Source of the DNA: Sedimentisphaerales bacterium
Lineage (GTDB): Bacteria > Planctomycetota > Phycisphaerae > Sedimentisphaerales > Anaerobacaceae
NCBI GenBank assembly: GCA_016927855.1
Contig: JAFGLV010000034.1
Span: 1-64,000 of the forward strand
Length of the DNA: 64,000 bases
Direction: 5' to 3'
Shown here: positions 8,521 through 17,996 of the stretch, piece after piece
How positions within the stretch are numbered: position 1 is the first letter of the stretch
Layout: every line of letters begins with the position of its first letter
Position numbers and translations under genes: made by a program
The notes under the pieces: model-generated
Told to the model about the DNA's origin: nothing
The model's database searches: none
The model's input: the letters and a program-made list of their open reading frames with translations, nothing else

Positions 8521-9443
8521 TAGAGGAGCGATCCGAGCAGAATGCCCAGCGACAGCAGTAGTCCGAAGGCCAGGTGCAACTGAGCCGTCTGCACGTCCAG
8601 CGTCGCGATGGCTTCGGGCTCTCGCGGCTGGCTGTGGCGCACCCGATCGACGTTCTTGACCGCCAGCGGCGCGGTGACAAACACCAGCAGCGCCCAAAGA
8701 CTCAACAGCCCGCCGAGAATCATGGCCACGACCGCGACATAGGCGCCACCCACGAGAACGTAGTATTCAACGCGGGCGCCCTCGTGGCCCAACAGGTTGG
8801 CCACGGTACGCACATGCGCCTCGCGATCGTGTTGGATGTCACGCATGTTGTTGGCGTGCAGGATGGCCGCGACGAGACAGCCGACCGGGATGCTGGCGAT
8901 CAGAACCGCGTGACTGTAGGAGCCGGTCAGAACGTAGTAGGAGCCGATCACCATCAAAGGTCCCATCTGCGTGAACACCAGCGCATCGCCGAGCGCGAAA
9001 TACTTGTAGCCGACCGGCCGGGCGGTGTAGAAGATGCCGCCAATCACGCCGAGCAGACCGAGCGCCAGGATAGGCCAGCCTCGCACCGCGACAAACAGCA
9101 CGCCAACGGCGCAAGCGACCCCGAAAAGCACGAACCCGCCGACGAGCACCTGTCGCGGCGTGAGCAGGCCCTGGACCAGAACGCCGCTGGAGCCATAGGT
9201 GTAGTTTCTGTCGACACCCTTGCGGAAATCGAAATAGTCGCTGACGAGGTTCGTCGCGGCGTGCATCAAGACCGAGGCGACGGCCACGAAGGGCACCAGC
9301 CACCAGGCCGCCGGCCCGTCATAGCGCGCCGCCATCACGGTACCTACCGCGACCGGCACGATCGAGGCGGGGAACGAAAACGCGCGCACCGCCTGGAGCC
9401 AGACGCCCAGGGTACTACCTCGTGTCACCGTGCTATCGGCCAT
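8520..9443 (-). CDS. menA: 1,4-dihydroxy-2-naphthoate polyprenyltransferase
   Basis: A 307-residue UbiA-superfamily integral membrane enzyme that attaches the prenyl chain during menaquinone synthesis. The first Asp-rich motif, NLVSDYFDFRKGVD, near residue 66 and the second, HANNMRDIQHDREA, near residue 195 bind Mg-diphosphate. The Arg/His pattern of the second motif favours MenA over ubiquinone or protoheme enzymes. About nine hydrophobic segments are visible. ATG 9443 is preceded by GGAG; a TTG four codons upstream is the alternative. Presence of menA implies menaquinone-based respiration. Confidence 0.87.
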   Translation of the reverse strand: MADSTVTRGSTLGVWLQAVRAFSFPASIVPVAVGTVMAARYDGPAAWWLVPFVAVASVLMHAATNLVSDYFDFRKGVDRNYTYGSSGVLVQGLLTPRQVLVGGFVLFGVACAVGVLFVAVRGWPILALGLLGVIGGIFYTARPVGYKYFALGDALVFTQMGPLMVIGSYYVLTGSYSHAVLIASIPVGCLVAAILHANNMRDIQHDREAHVRTVANLLGHEGARVEYYVLVGGAYVAVVAMILGGLLSLWALLVFVTAPLAVKNVDRVRHSQPREPEAIATLDVQTAQLHLAFGLLLSLGILLGSLL

Positions 9444-9524
9444 CAGCTTCTCCAATACCAGCCATAATCGATGATGGAGTTACGATGCGCAGCCGAGCCG
9501 GTTCGTCCGGCTTCGGTGCCGGTC

Positions 9525-10349
9525 CTACAGGAACAGGTCGCGGCGGCGCCAGATCAGACCGCCGACCACAGTCGTCACGAGCAGGATGCACGCGAGGATC
9601 GTCATGTTCCGCACCGGCCAGCCCTCCCAGATTCTCGAGAAGTAGACCAGGTAAAACAGCGTCGCGCGGCGGAGAAACACCAGGCTCGGCCACCACTGGG
9701 ACACGAGCGAGATGAAGTAGTTCAGCGTCAGGAAGGCGACCGAGACACCCACCGCCGCGTACAGCCGCCGGAACGACGCGGCGCTGACCAGCGCGAAAGC
9801 CGCGAACGTACACGCGAGCAGCGCGCCGTTCATCGCGATCCGAAAGAACAGATCCAGCTCGATCGTCTCGTCGAACGTATAGATGTTCACGGAGGCGAGC
9901 GTACCGAGGAACATGACGATGAAGAGACTGAACATGCCGACCATCGTCAGCACGGCGGCGCAGATGTAGACCTGTGTCTTGGTGACCGGCCGGCTCAGGA
10001 TCAGCTCCATCGAGCCTTTCTGCACCTCGGCGGTCAGCAGACCCGCCGGCGCGCCGACGGCGAACAGCATGTCCAGGAACAACACGAACGGATGCTGATA
10101 GCCGATCGTCAGCAACGCCGACATACTGCCCGAGTTCAGCAGGTCGCCGCCGAGCGACGTCTTGATGATACCGGGAAGCGCATTGAGCATGCCCAGGAAC
10201 CACCGCACGTTCCCGTTGTCGTGCATGATCGCAGCCACCGCGATCTGCATGAGAAAGATGATCGCCGCGATCCCGAACCACGCGGGCAGGATGCGCAGAA
10301 ACCAGAACCACAGCAACCCGAACGGAAACGGCGGACCCCATCGTCTCAT
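9525..10349 (-). CDS. ABC-2 type transporter permease
   Basis: A 274-residue membrane protein with six predicted helices, the permease half of an export system. The segment AEVQKGSMELILSRPVTKTQVY around residue 105 is the characteristic cytoplasmic coupling helix of ABC-2 permeases (KGS-x-ELLLS-x-P). The ATG at 10349 overlaps the stop of the upstream ATPase by four bases (ATGA), which fixes the start; the longer open frame is inside that gene. The cargo cannot be deduced. Confidence 0.83.
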   Translation of the reverse strand: MRRWGPPFPFGLLWFWFLRILPAWFGIAAIIFLMQIAVAAIMHDNGNVRWFLGMLNALPGIIKTSLGGDLLNSGSMSALLTIGYQHPFVLFLDMLFAVGAPAGLLTAEVQKGSMELILSRPVTKTQVYICAAVLTMVGMFSLFIVMFLGTLASVNIYTFDETIELDLFFRIAMNGALLACTFAAFALVSAASFRRLYAAVGVSVAFLTLNYFISLVSQWWPSLVFLRRATLFYLVYFSRIWEGWPVRNMTILACILLVTTVVGGLIWRRRDLFL

Positions 10350-11290
10350 GAGGCACCTGCCTTTCGCGCCTCGGGACCGCTCGCCGATGCGGCGTCGGAC
10401 TGCTGGCGGTAATACTGAATGAACGCCTCCTGGAGAGACGTCTGCGGCGTGGTCATCCGATCGACTGCAAACTGCGAAATCCACTTGAGCACGGGATCGA
10501 CCTGTCCCCGGTAGGCCAGGTGGAGCACGCCGGGCTCCTGTTCGATCACGCGCACCGCCGGTAGCGCCTCAACCGGCACGCTGGGCTTCAAGCGAACGTC
10601 GGCAAACCAGACCTTCAGGCGATGCTCTCCCCTCTGGACGATCTGGGAGATGGGCGCGACCTCCACGAGCCGGCCTTCGCGCACGATGCCGGCGCGGCCG
10701 CAGACGGCTGCCACTTCGCTCAGATCGTGCGACGAGAGCAGGACCGTCGCGCCGGCTTCCGCAGCCTCGCGGATCAGGTCGAGCACCACCTGGCGCATCA
10801 GCGGGTCCAGCCCGCTCGTCGGCTCGTCGAGGATCAGCACGTCGGGCTTATGCTGAAACGCGTAGAGCACGCCGACCTTCTGTCGGTTGCCTTTGGACAG
10901 GCCGCAGACGCGCCGGCGCAGGTCGAGTCCGAGCCGTTCGGCCAGCTCCAGGCGCCGGGTCTTGGCGTGATCGCCGCCCCCCAGCGCCGCCAGCACGCGC
11001 AGCGAACGCCGCGCTCGCGGCAAAGGCCAGACGTGAAACTCGCCGGGCAGGTAGCCGATCCGCGCGTGCTCAGTGGCGCGACCTGGGACGACGCGTCGAC
11101 CCAGGACGCGCGCCTCGCCATGCGTTGGCGAGAGCAGACCCATGATACAGCGGATCGTGGTAGTCTTGCCGGAGCCGTTGGGACCGAGATAGCCGAAGAT
11201 CTCCCCCCGCTCGATGGCAAACGTCACGTCCTCGATCCCTCGGACCGAGCCATACCATTTCGTCAGTGATCTAACCTCAAGTGTCGCCAT
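10346..11290 (-). CDS. ABC transporter ATP-binding protein
   Basis: A 314-residue ATPase that energises the downstream permease. Walker A is GPNGSGKTT near residue 38, the signature is LSKGNRQKVGVLYA near 133, Walker B is VLILDEPTSGLDP near 154, and the switch histidine is in LLSSHDLSEV. The region after residue 220 resembles the DUF4162-type regulatory tail of ABC-2 export ATPases. The gene is first of a two-gene operon. No good ribosome-binding site precedes ATG 11290. Confidence 0.9.
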   Translation of the reverse strand: MATLEVRSLTKWYGSVRGIEDVTFAIERGEIFGYLGPNGSGKTTTIRCIMGLLSPTHGEARVLGRRVVPGRATEHARIGYLPGEFHVWPLPRARRSLRVLAALGGGDHAKTRRLELAERLGLDLRRRVCGLSKGNRQKVGVLYAFQHKPDVLILDEPTSGLDPLMRQVVLDLIREAAEAGATVLLSSHDLSEVAAVCGRAGIVREGRLVEVAPISQIVQRGEHRLKVWFADVRLKPSVPVEALPAVRVIEQEPGVLHLAYRGQVDPVLKWISQFAVDRMTTPQTSLQEAFIQYYRQQSDAASASGPEARKAGAS

Positions 11291-11537
11291 GCACGTGATG
11301 GTTCGAGTTCCTATCCCTTCTCCCGGTCGAGCCTCTGACCAGGCACCCTCTCACCACTTCAAGGTTCATCGCCCCTCTCGGTGCGACCGGCGGCCCATCC
11401 GAACTCACTGGCCTCATACGCGGATAGTCGCACGAGGTGGGGTTTGATTCCACGGTTTCTTCACATCAATGCGATATGGGCTGCGAAAGTGCACAACGTC
11501 ACGCTGGCACCGGCCGCCTGGATCGGGCCGGCCGTGC

Positions 11538-11819
11538 CTATGCGGTGCGGCTGGTGATTTCGATCAGGTGATAGCCGAACTGCGTCTGGACGGGGCCGTG
11601 GACCTTGCCGACCTCGGCATTGAAAATGACGGTGTCGAACTCCGCCACCATCCGGCCGGGCGAGAACGCACCCAGGTCGCCGCCACGCCGGCCGGAAGGA
11701 CACTTGGAGTGCTCTTTCGCCACCTCGGCAAAGTCGGCTCCTGCCTCGATCTGCTCCTTCAGTTCCTGGCACTGCTGCTGCGTCTCGACCAGAATGTGGC
11801 GAGCGGTCGCTCTGGCCAT
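11538..11819 (-). CDS. ppiC: parvulin-type peptidyl-prolyl isomerase
   Basis: A 93-residue single-domain PpiC parvulin that catalyses cis/trans isomerisation of prolyl bonds. ATARHILVETQQQCQELKEQI, ADFAEVAKEHSKCPSGRRGGDLGAF and the C-terminal VQTQFGYHLIEI are textbook family motifs, and no signal peptide is present. The size equals that of cytosolic E. coli PpiC. ATG 11819 follows GGGAGACGGT. Stand-alone gene. Confidence 0.93.
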   Translation of the reverse strand: MARATARHILVETQQQCQELKEQIEAGADFAEVAKEHSKCPSGRRGGDLGAFSPGRMVAEFDTVIFNAEVGKVHGPVQTQFGYHLIEITSRTA

Positions 11820-12101
11820 ACCGTCTCCCATCTCTGCAAGGAAACCTCACAGTGAAAACAACAATTGACTCAGCCCGCCGCCTCATCGTCACGGCACACG
11901 TCGTAGGCCCAAGCCATTCCTGGCGGCCATTGTTGGGACAACGGCCCGCAAAGGCAAGCACAATCCGGGGTGTTAAGACATCCCCAGGTCGACACGCCGG
12001 CCTCCGTGTTTCCTGCCGCACGCTATCCCGTTGAATTCAGGCGGCGTTTCCGCTACGCTGGCATGAATCAGAGCGTCTTTCACAGGCAAAGGGGCATCGC
12101 C

Positions 12102-12803
12102 ATGAACCGGACACGGGGCTTTACCCTCATAGAATTGCTGGTCGTCATCGCGATCGTCTCGCTGCTGGCGGCATTGCTGATTCCGGCGTTGCACCGCGCA
12201 CGGATGCACGCGCAGCGGGTCGTCTGCGCCGCCAACATCCGCGACATGGGTACGGCGGTGCACCTGTACGCCCAGGGCTTTGAGGGACGCTTGCCGCCTA
12301 TGAACGAGGTCCGGCCCGCCCAGACGGCGGGACATTACAGCCGCTGGTTCCGCAGCGGCGACGATACCTGGTGGAACCTCGGCTTCGTCTGGCGCGCCGG
12401 AATGATCGGCAATCCCAAGGTCCTCTACTGCCCTTCGCCCGACGTCCGCTTCAAGTACAAATACTACTGCGAACCCGAGTTCCCCTCGTCCTCGCTGGTC
12501 GAGGATAATCCCGGTACACGCATTTCGTACATGTACAACCCCATCTGCGTGAGCGTCGAGGACCGACGGCGCCGATTCACGAGGCTCGAGCAACTCAAGG
12601 CGTCCAAGACGCTGCTGCTGTGTGATTCGATCTTGGATGGCTCCGTACCGCACATGGGCGGGTGGAACGTGATGGTCGGCGATTTCAGCATCCGCCAGGT
12701 ACTCGACCCACGCATCCTGGAGTTGGTCCAGACCCACCGCGGCGGCATCATGGAGGACGACTATGCCCACTTCGACGAGATCCTGGAGCTGATGCGCCGG
12801 TAA
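12102..12803 (+). CDS. type II secretion/type IV pilus-like pseudopilin
   Basis: A 233-residue prepilin. The leader MNRTRG is followed by FTLIELLVVIAIVSLLAALL, the class III cleavage site with methylated Phe and the Glu5 equivalent. The rest is a secreted globular head containing WWNLGFVWRAGMIGNPKVLYCPS, a pattern seen in the large planctomycete pseudopilin families. The usual H-x9-DG C-terminal signature is not recognisable. ATG 12102 is chosen because AAGGGG lies 8 bases upstream and the prepilin leader starts there. No secretion-apparatus gene is adjacent. Confidence 0.88.
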   Translation: MNRTRGFTLIELLVVIAIVSLLAALLIPALHRARMHAQRVVCAANIRDMGTAVHLYAQGFEGRLPPMNEVRPAQTAGHYSRWFRSGDDTWWNLGFVWRAGMIGNPKVLYCPSPDVRFKYKYYCEPEFPSSSLVEDNPGTRISYMYNPICVSVEDRRRRFTRLEQLKASKTLLLCDSILDGSVPHMGGWNVMVGDFSIRQVLDPRILELVQTHRGGIMEDDYAHFDEILELMRR

Positions 12804-12930
12804 CACTCCACCGAGGCGGAGCACGAGTGTCTTTGACCAGAGCCGGTTGGTAGCTGAATACGTCGCTGCTGTGTTTGCCAAAGCCCGAACGGTTCTGTAT
12901 CGACAGCGTTCATTCGAATCACGCCGGCTT

Positions 12931-14175
12931 CTACTGGCCTGCTTCTGCACCTTTGGTGAACGACTCGAATATCTCCCTGATCTTCTCGGCGCGGAGCCGA
13001 CGCAGGTCCTCCGGCAAGTCCCTCTCGCGCAACATGAATTCGATGAAGTAGCGGTTCGCCCCCCCGCCCATCGGAATACTGATTTTGCCGACGTAATCGT
13101 CGCCGGCTGGTACTGCTCGTTCACTGGGGTGAGTCGCGGCGGCGAACGATGTGTCTTCGAACGTGCGTGCAACCGGCCCGACCACCTCATACGATCCTCG
13201 CTCGTAATTGACCGATCCCACCTGTCCTCCAAGGGCACGGGTGACCCGGTTCAACGCCTCGCGGACAGTCACGTTGAGCACGTCGAGCGAGATCCTCCGG
13301 TGGAGCCAACTTCGATCGACCCAAGGCCGGTCTTCGCCGACGATCTCCAGGTCGATGTTGGCCATGGCGGTGAGCTTCCGCAAAACGGTCAGCCCTTCTT
13401 CGTCCTGGAAGGAGACGTCGACAATCTGGCCGAACAGCACCTTGCTATAGTCGAGGCGCTGGACGATATGGATTTCGGCGGGCTGGTCGGGGAACGACGG
13501 CGCCGTGATGTACCAGACCACCGTATCTCTGCCGCCAACGGTTTCTTCCAGGATCGTTGCCAGCGTGACGGGTGTCTTCGGCGCTGTGGAGGAGATGCTC
13601 TTTTCGGACGAAGCGCCTCGCTCTGCAACGTTCCCGATGACGTGGACAGCGTTCTCGAACTCGTTCAGCGGCAGCAGGGTCACCGCCTCTCCGGCCAGTT
13701 GATTGATGACGATCTGCGTGAACTGGGCGCTGCGCGCGTCGCCGCTGAGCCACATCTTGTTGGTGTAGACGTTCTTGAGCAGCCTCAGCAGGCGGGGCGT
13801 GGGTCGGCCGAGGATGTGACGCAGCTCCGGCCGGGGATAGACGACCACCGACTCGCTCCCGACGGCATAGCGTAGGAAGAACTCATTGAGCATCTGTTCG
13901 AGTCCCTCGGCCAGTTTGCCTTCGAGCGTCACGGAAAGGCGCGTCTGCCTGCCGTCGGGCAATTTCCACACGGCTTCGTCGGATAGCTCGATCGCGACCC
14001 CTGCCTGCCGGCCGATCCGCTCCAGCGCTTCCGCGATAGTGACGTCGGTCAGTTCGATCTCGACGTCCTGCGCGAGCTTGGCCCGCACTGCCGTGCTATC
14101 GGCGGCGCTGATAGCCGCCAGAAGGGCTACGATCGTCAATGCCGTCGCGACTCTCGGATACTTGTTCTCTTTCAT
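12931..14175 (-). CDS. exported protein with two STN-like domains
   Basis: A 414-residue protein with an N-terminal signal (VATALTIVALLAAISA). Two segments resemble the secretin/TonB N-terminal (STN) domain: residues 36-85 (IELTDVTIAEALERIGRQAG) and about 305-350 (ISLDVLNVTVREALNRVTRALG). A hydrophobic middle region connects them. STN domains normally sit in outer-membrane secretins or TonB receptors and take part in signal transduction; no barrel is present here. It lies 30 bases after a membrane-anchored gene and an ECF sigma gene, so a periplasmic sensor role is an inference. GAGGGATAAAGCT precedes the ATG. Confidence 0.6.
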   Translation of the reverse strand: MKENKYPRVATALTIVALLAAISAADSTAVRAKLAQDVEIELTDVTIAEALERIGRQAGVAIELSDEAVWKLPDGRQTRLSVTLEGKLAEGLEQMLNEFFLRYAVGSESVVVYPRPELRHILGRPTPRLLRLLKNVYTNKMWLSGDARSAQFTQIVINQLAGEAVTLLPLNEFENAVHVIGNVAERGASSEKSISSTAPKTPVTLATILEETVGGRDTVVWYITAPSFPDQPAEIHIVQRLDYSKVLFGQIVDVSFQDEEGLTVLRKLTAMANIDLEIVGEDRPWVDRSWLHRRISLDVLNVTVREALNRVTRALGGQVGSVNYERGSYEVVGPVARTFEDTSFAAATHPSERAVPAGDDYVGKISIPMGGGANRYFIEFMLRERDLPEDLRRLRAEKIREIFESFTKGAEAGQ

Positions 14176-14205
14176 AGCTTTATCCCTCGTGTGAAAACGG
14201 AACCG

Positions 14206-14682
14206 TCAGAATAGACACAAGATATTCGTCTGACCGCGTCGGGCGGATTCAACTTGAGAGGAGGCGGGTCGGGCTACAATGCACCAACTGGCCTGTGCCT
14301 GCCTGTCGGCCGGCGGCCTGTCGGAGTCGAGGAGCATGACCTCGCACCGCACGACCCGATCCGCGGCAGGCATGACGGTCGCGCTGCCTGCGCCATCGGC
14401 GGTTTCCTGGATCGAGACAGTGGCGCGGCCAGGGGAACTGCTCGGGACAGGCTCCGACTCCTGTAACCTGCCGATCACAACCACCAACACGCCGGCTGCC
14501 AACACGAGACCGGCCGCGACCGCCAGCGGGCCAAGGTATTTCGGTCGGGAACGAGGTCGAAGACCGACCGCCGCCAGGCGCTTCGACACGTCGTCGCCCA
14601 ATCGGTCCCAATCGAAGCGCTCCAACTGCCCTTCCACGTTCGCCTGCAAGAGCTTGTCGATATCGTGATTGCCGTCGTTCAT
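14206..14682 (-). CDS. putative anti-sigma-like membrane protein
   Basis: A 158-residue protein with a cytoplasmic segment of about 50 residues (DIDKLLQANVEGQLERFDWDRL), one membrane helix (GPLAVAAGLVLAAGVLVVVIG) and an exported tail. Its start overlaps the stop of the upstream ECF sigma gene by four bases (ATGA). This places it where anti-sigma factors usually sit. The zinc-binding HxxxCxxC motif of classical anti-sigma factors is absent, so the assignment rests on position and topology. Confidence 0.6.
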   Translation of the reverse strand: MNDGNHDIDKLLQANVEGQLERFDWDRLGDDVSKRLAAVGLRPRSRPKYLGPLAVAAGLVLAAGVLVVVIGRLQESEPVPSSSPGRATVSIQETADGAGSATVMPAADRVVRCEVMLLDSDRPPADRQAQASWCIVARPASSQVESARRGQTNILCLF

Positions 14683-15245
14683 TCCAGGTACTCTTTCAGC
14701 AGGACGCGCAATTTCTGCCTGGCACGATAGACGTGCCAGCGGACGGCTTCGGTCGAGCAGCCCATCATCTGAGCCACCTCGCGCTGGGACAGGCCGTCGA
14801 GCCCGAACAGCGTGATGGCTTTGGCCTCCTTGTCGGTCAGCCTCGACATGGCCTCCTTGACCGCGGCCCGAAGATCACGGTCTTGTGCGGCCTCTTCCGG
14901 ACCCTGCCCGGGCCTTTTCATTTCGTGCCAACGCGATGGCTTGAGACCGTCGGCTCGTCGGCGCAGGGCCCTGCGCCGGTCGATAGCCTCGTGCGCGACG
15001 ACCCTCAGCAACCAGGACCCGAACCGTCCCGGCAGTCGCAGGCGGTCCAGCCGCAGGTAGGCGCGCACAAATGCCTCCTGGACGACCTCGGCTGCGTCAT
15101 GCGCGTCGCCCAGGACCCCCGTGGCCAGGCGCATCGCCTGCCGCTGGTGCAGGCGCACCAGCCGCCCAAAGGCGGTCTTGTCCCCCGCCTTCGACGCCTT
15201 CACCAGTTCGACAATGTCGCTTGGCCTCTGGTCCTGGTCGGTCAT
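14679..15245 (-). CDS. ECF-family RNA polymerase sigma factor
   Basis: A 188-residue sigma-70-like factor. Region 2 (residues 18-90) includes ATGVLGDAHDAAEVVQEAFVR and the RFGSWLLRVVAHEAIDRRR core. Region 4 near residues 135-185 contains LSQREVAQMMGCSTEAVRWHVYRARQKL, a helix-turn-helix for -35 recognition. The linker is unusually long and basic (RRRADGLKPSRWHEMKRPG). GGAGAAGCATCTGC precedes the ATG. It heads a three-gene operon with the membrane protein and the STN-domain protein and probably responds to an envelope signal. Confidence 0.9.
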   Translation of the reverse strand: MTDQDQRPSDIVELVKASKAGDKTAFGRLVRLHQRQAMRLATGVLGDAHDAAEVVQEAFVRAYLRLDRLRLPGRFGSWLLRVVAHEAIDRRRALRRRADGLKPSRWHEMKRPGQGPEEAAQDRDLRAAVKEAMSRLTDKEAKAITLFGLDGLSQREVAQMMGCSTEAVRWHVYRARQKLRVLLKEYLE

Positions 15246-15509
15246 GCAGATGCTTCTCCAATCCTACAGACGTACCGATTCTGAGGCACGTTAGTGGAAT
15301 GTAAAGAAAATCTGCGCCCAGAGGGTATGCGGGTGCGGTTCACGCTGGCGCGCAAAAGGTTGCTGTAGGGCAAGGGCCAGCGTCGCGGATCGGGATGCAC
15401 GCAGAACTAGTATCGGCCCGTTTCGACCTTGAAGCGATGCTGCGATATTTGGATAATAGGCCGCCGTCACTGATTGACCTGGCTTGCCGACTCTCTGGGA
15501 GGTTAACGT

Positions 15510-16556
15510 ATGGGCCGTTTCATTTGTTCTGCGTGCTTTGCTCTGATGTTGAACGCTGCCGCAATGGGCGGCAACGATCCGACGAAGCGCGACGACGCGA
15601 CCGAAGCGGCACGGCCAGCCCTGCAACCGGCAGGTTTACGCAAGCTGCTCGACACACCGCTGCGGGACCCGTCGATCTGCCGGGATCCTGACGGCTGGTA
15701 CCTGACAGGTACCAGTGAGCCGTTCTGGGGCTACAACAACGAAAACGGCATCCGCCTGTGGCGCTCCCAGGACCTCGCCACCTGGCAGCCGCTGGGCACA
15801 GTCTGGCGCTACGGGGACAGTCCCTGGCACGCGAAATATCGGGAGGCCAGAAAGCCGCTCTGGGCGCCGGAGGTACACTATCTCAAAGGCACGTTCTGGC
15901 TGACGTATAGCATGCCGGGTTGGGACGGCACCGCCAAGACCTCCGGCAGCGGCCTGCTGCGGAGCACCACCGGCAAGCCGGAAGGATCCTATGAGGACGT
16001 GCAACCCAAGGAGCGGCTGGGCGATGAGATCGACGCCTCGCTGTTCGAAGATGACGACGGCACCGTGTATTTTCTCTGGCACAGCGGCAAGATCGCGCGG
16101 ATGAAGCCCGACATGAGCGGCCTGGCCGAGCCGTACCGCTGGCTGAGGTGCTCAGTGCCGGACCCGGATCCAAACCATCATTCCAACCTATGCACCAAGA
16201 TCTTCGGCGCCGGCTCGTTCGATCACGTCGGGTATGAAGGCATGTTCCTGTTCATGGCGAACGACCGCTATTATCTTAGCTGTGCCGACATCTGCGACGG
16301 GCGCTACAGTTGCTATATCGCCACCGCGAGCGATCTGTTCGGCCCTTACAGTGCCCGCTATGAAGCGATCCCCAACGGCGGTCACAACACGTTCTTTCAG
16401 GACGCGGCAGGCCACTGGTGGTCCACGTTCTTCGGGCCACCCTGGTTTGAGCGCGCGGCTATCCTGCCTGTCCGGTTCGACGCCGAAGGAAGGGTCGCTA
16501 CCGTGAACACGGAATCGGCCCCGACCGGATCCGCCCTGCCGGACCAGTCGCAGTAG
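15510..16556 (+). CDS. glycoside hydrolase family 43-like exported enzyme
   Basis: A 348-residue enzyme with an N-terminal hydrophobic signal (ICSACFALMLNAAAMG). The five-bladed propeller of GH43 is suggested by LRDPSICRDPDGWYLTGTS (catalytic-base Asp), WAPEVHYLKGTFWLTYSM and GDEIDASLFEDDDGTVYFLWH (middle Asp). The YEGMFLFMANDRYYLSCAD segment resembles the general-acid blade. Members hydrolyse arabinosides, xylosides or galactosides; the substrate cannot be predicted. GGGAGG lies seven bases before ATG 15510. The gene is isolated. Confidence 0.8.
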   Translation: MGRFICSACFALMLNAAAMGGNDPTKRDDATEAARPALQPAGLRKLLDTPLRDPSICRDPDGWYLTGTSEPFWGYNNENGIRLWRSQDLATWQPLGTVWRYGDSPWHAKYREARKPLWAPEVHYLKGTFWLTYSMPGWDGTAKTSGSGLLRSTTGKPEGSYEDVQPKERLGDEIDASLFEDDDGTVYFLWHSGKIARMKPDMSGLAEPYRWLRCSVPDPDPNHHSNLCTKIFGAGSFDHVGYEGMFLFMANDRYYLSCADICDGRYSCYIATASDLFGPYSARYEAIPNGGHNTFFQDAAGHWWSTFFGPPWFERAAILPVRFDAEGRVATVNTESAPTGSALPDQSQ

Positions 16557-16607
16557 GGGCGAATAATCATTCGCCCTCCTGGACAACCAGGCAGCGTGAG
16601 GCCCAAC

Positions 16608-17048
16608 GTGAAACCAGGTGCAACGACATCAGCGAAATCGATCAAGGCGGCGCTGATCGCGCCGTGTGGGATGAACTGCGGACTCTGCTACGCCTACATG
16701 CGCGAGGAGAAGGCCTGCCCAAGCTGCTTTGGCAACGATGAAGACAAGAACAAGTCATGCGTGCAGTGTCGAATAAGGAACTGCGAGAAGCGAGCCGTCG
16801 GCGGGTTCAAGTACTGCTTCGCCTGCAAGGACTTTCCCTGCGCCCGCCTGAAGCAGTTGGACAAGCGGTACCGCACGAAATACGTCATGAGCATGCTCGA
16901 TAATCTGGAACACATCAGGCAGTTCGGCGTAAGGGAATTCGTCCGACGGGAGAAGACCCGTTGGGCGTGCCCGGAGTGTGGGCGGACGCTGTGCGTGCAT
17001 AAAGTGGAGTGCGTCTCTTGCGGCTACGAATGGCGTTCCCGTACGTGA
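16608..17048 (+). CDS. DUF3795 Cys-rich protein
   Basis: A 146-residue soluble protein with many Cys pairs: APCGMNCGLCYAY, KACPSCFG, SCVQCRIRNC, KYCFACKDFPCARL, and a last ribbon CPECGRTLCVHKVECVSCGYEW. The first half is the DUF3795 pattern, thought to bind metal or Fe-S. The C-terminal double CxxC is an additional zinc ribbon. I use the GTG at 16608 because GAGG lies 7 bases upstream; a GTG at 16596 is in frame and equally possible. Function unknown. Confidence 0.7.
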   Translation: MKPGATTSAKSIKAALIAPCGMNCGLCYAYMREEKACPSCFGNDEDKNKSCVQCRIRNCEKRAVGGFKYCFACKDFPCARLKQLDKRYRTKYVMSMLDNLEHIRQFGVREFVRREKTRWACPECGRTLCVHKVECVSCGYEWRSRT

Positions 17049-17078
17049 TCCACCTCGTAGAACCAGGGAGGCCGTGCC

Positions 17079-17914
17079 ATGCCAGCCGAATCGAACGAGA
17101 TTATTGCCCTCGTCGGCGGGACGGGCCCAATGGGCAAGAGCATCGCCGCGGCGCTGCGAAAAGAAGGCCAGCGCTACCGCGTCATTGGCCGCAGCCAGAC
17201 CAAGCTGGCCCAGACGTTTGGCGATGACCCGCTGGCACAGACCACCGAGTGGGACCCGGATGACGAACAGTCTATCCGCAACGCGCTGCGCGGATGCGGC
17301 GGCGTCGTACACCTGCTGGGCGTGCCTTACACGAGTCTCGAGCTGCACCCCTTCTTGATGCGGCGGGTCCTTGACGCGGCGCTTGCGGAGAAGGCCGACC
17401 GGCTGCTGCTGATCGGCACGCTGTACGTGTATGGCCGGGCCCAGAGCGAGCATGTCACCGAAGCCCATCCGCGAGAGCCTCACACCTTCAAAGGCCACAT
17501 GCGCAAGGCGCAGGAGGACTTGGTGCTGGAAGCACACGCGAGCGGTCGGATTCGCACCACCATCTTGCGCCTGCCCGACTTCTACGGTCCCAACGTTTCC
17601 AACAGCCTGATCAACGACCTCTTCGTGGCTGCCGGGCCAAGCTCATCGGCCCAATCGACCGGCCGCACGAGTTCGTGTTCGTCCCCGACGTTGGCCCGGT
17701 CGTGGCAAAGCTGCTCGACACTCCCGCCGCCTTCGGACGAACCTGGAACTTGGGCGGCGCCGGCGTCACCACACAGCGCGAGCTGGCGGAGATGCATCAC
17801 TTGATGACCGAACCGCTCATCGTGGACGACTCGGCGCTGCAAGGGCTGTTAGGCGACATCGAGAAGACACCGTACCGCGAAGGCGTGCGGCAAGCGCTGG
17901 CCGCGGCGGGGTGA
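17079..17914 (+). pseudogene. NAD-dependent epimerase/dehydratase, frameshifted
   Basis: An extended short-chain epimerase with N-terminal IIALVGGTGPMGKSIAAAL (Rossmann glycine motif) and LLLIGTLYVYG as the catalytic-strand region. The frame that begins at 17079 continues as low-quality sequence after LINDLFVAA. The conserved continuation (AKLIGPIDRPHEFVFVPDVG) reads from about 17636 in the -1 frame and ends at 17914. A single base missing around 17634-17636, in a GCCGGGCC run, explains this. It may be a real mutation or an assembly error. The ATG follows GGGAGG. Confidence 0.75.
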
Positions 17915-17996
17915 CCCCGTCGCGGCTGCCCCCCGGCTCGAGACGCGCATGAGTGCGCGCCGTCACGGCTGTTGGACAATCCGATCCACAAACAGA

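Noticed and set aside
11431-11470. A T-loop-like GGGGTTTGATTCCAC that could suggest a tRNA
   Set aside because: No acceptor, anticodon or D-arm can be paired upstream.
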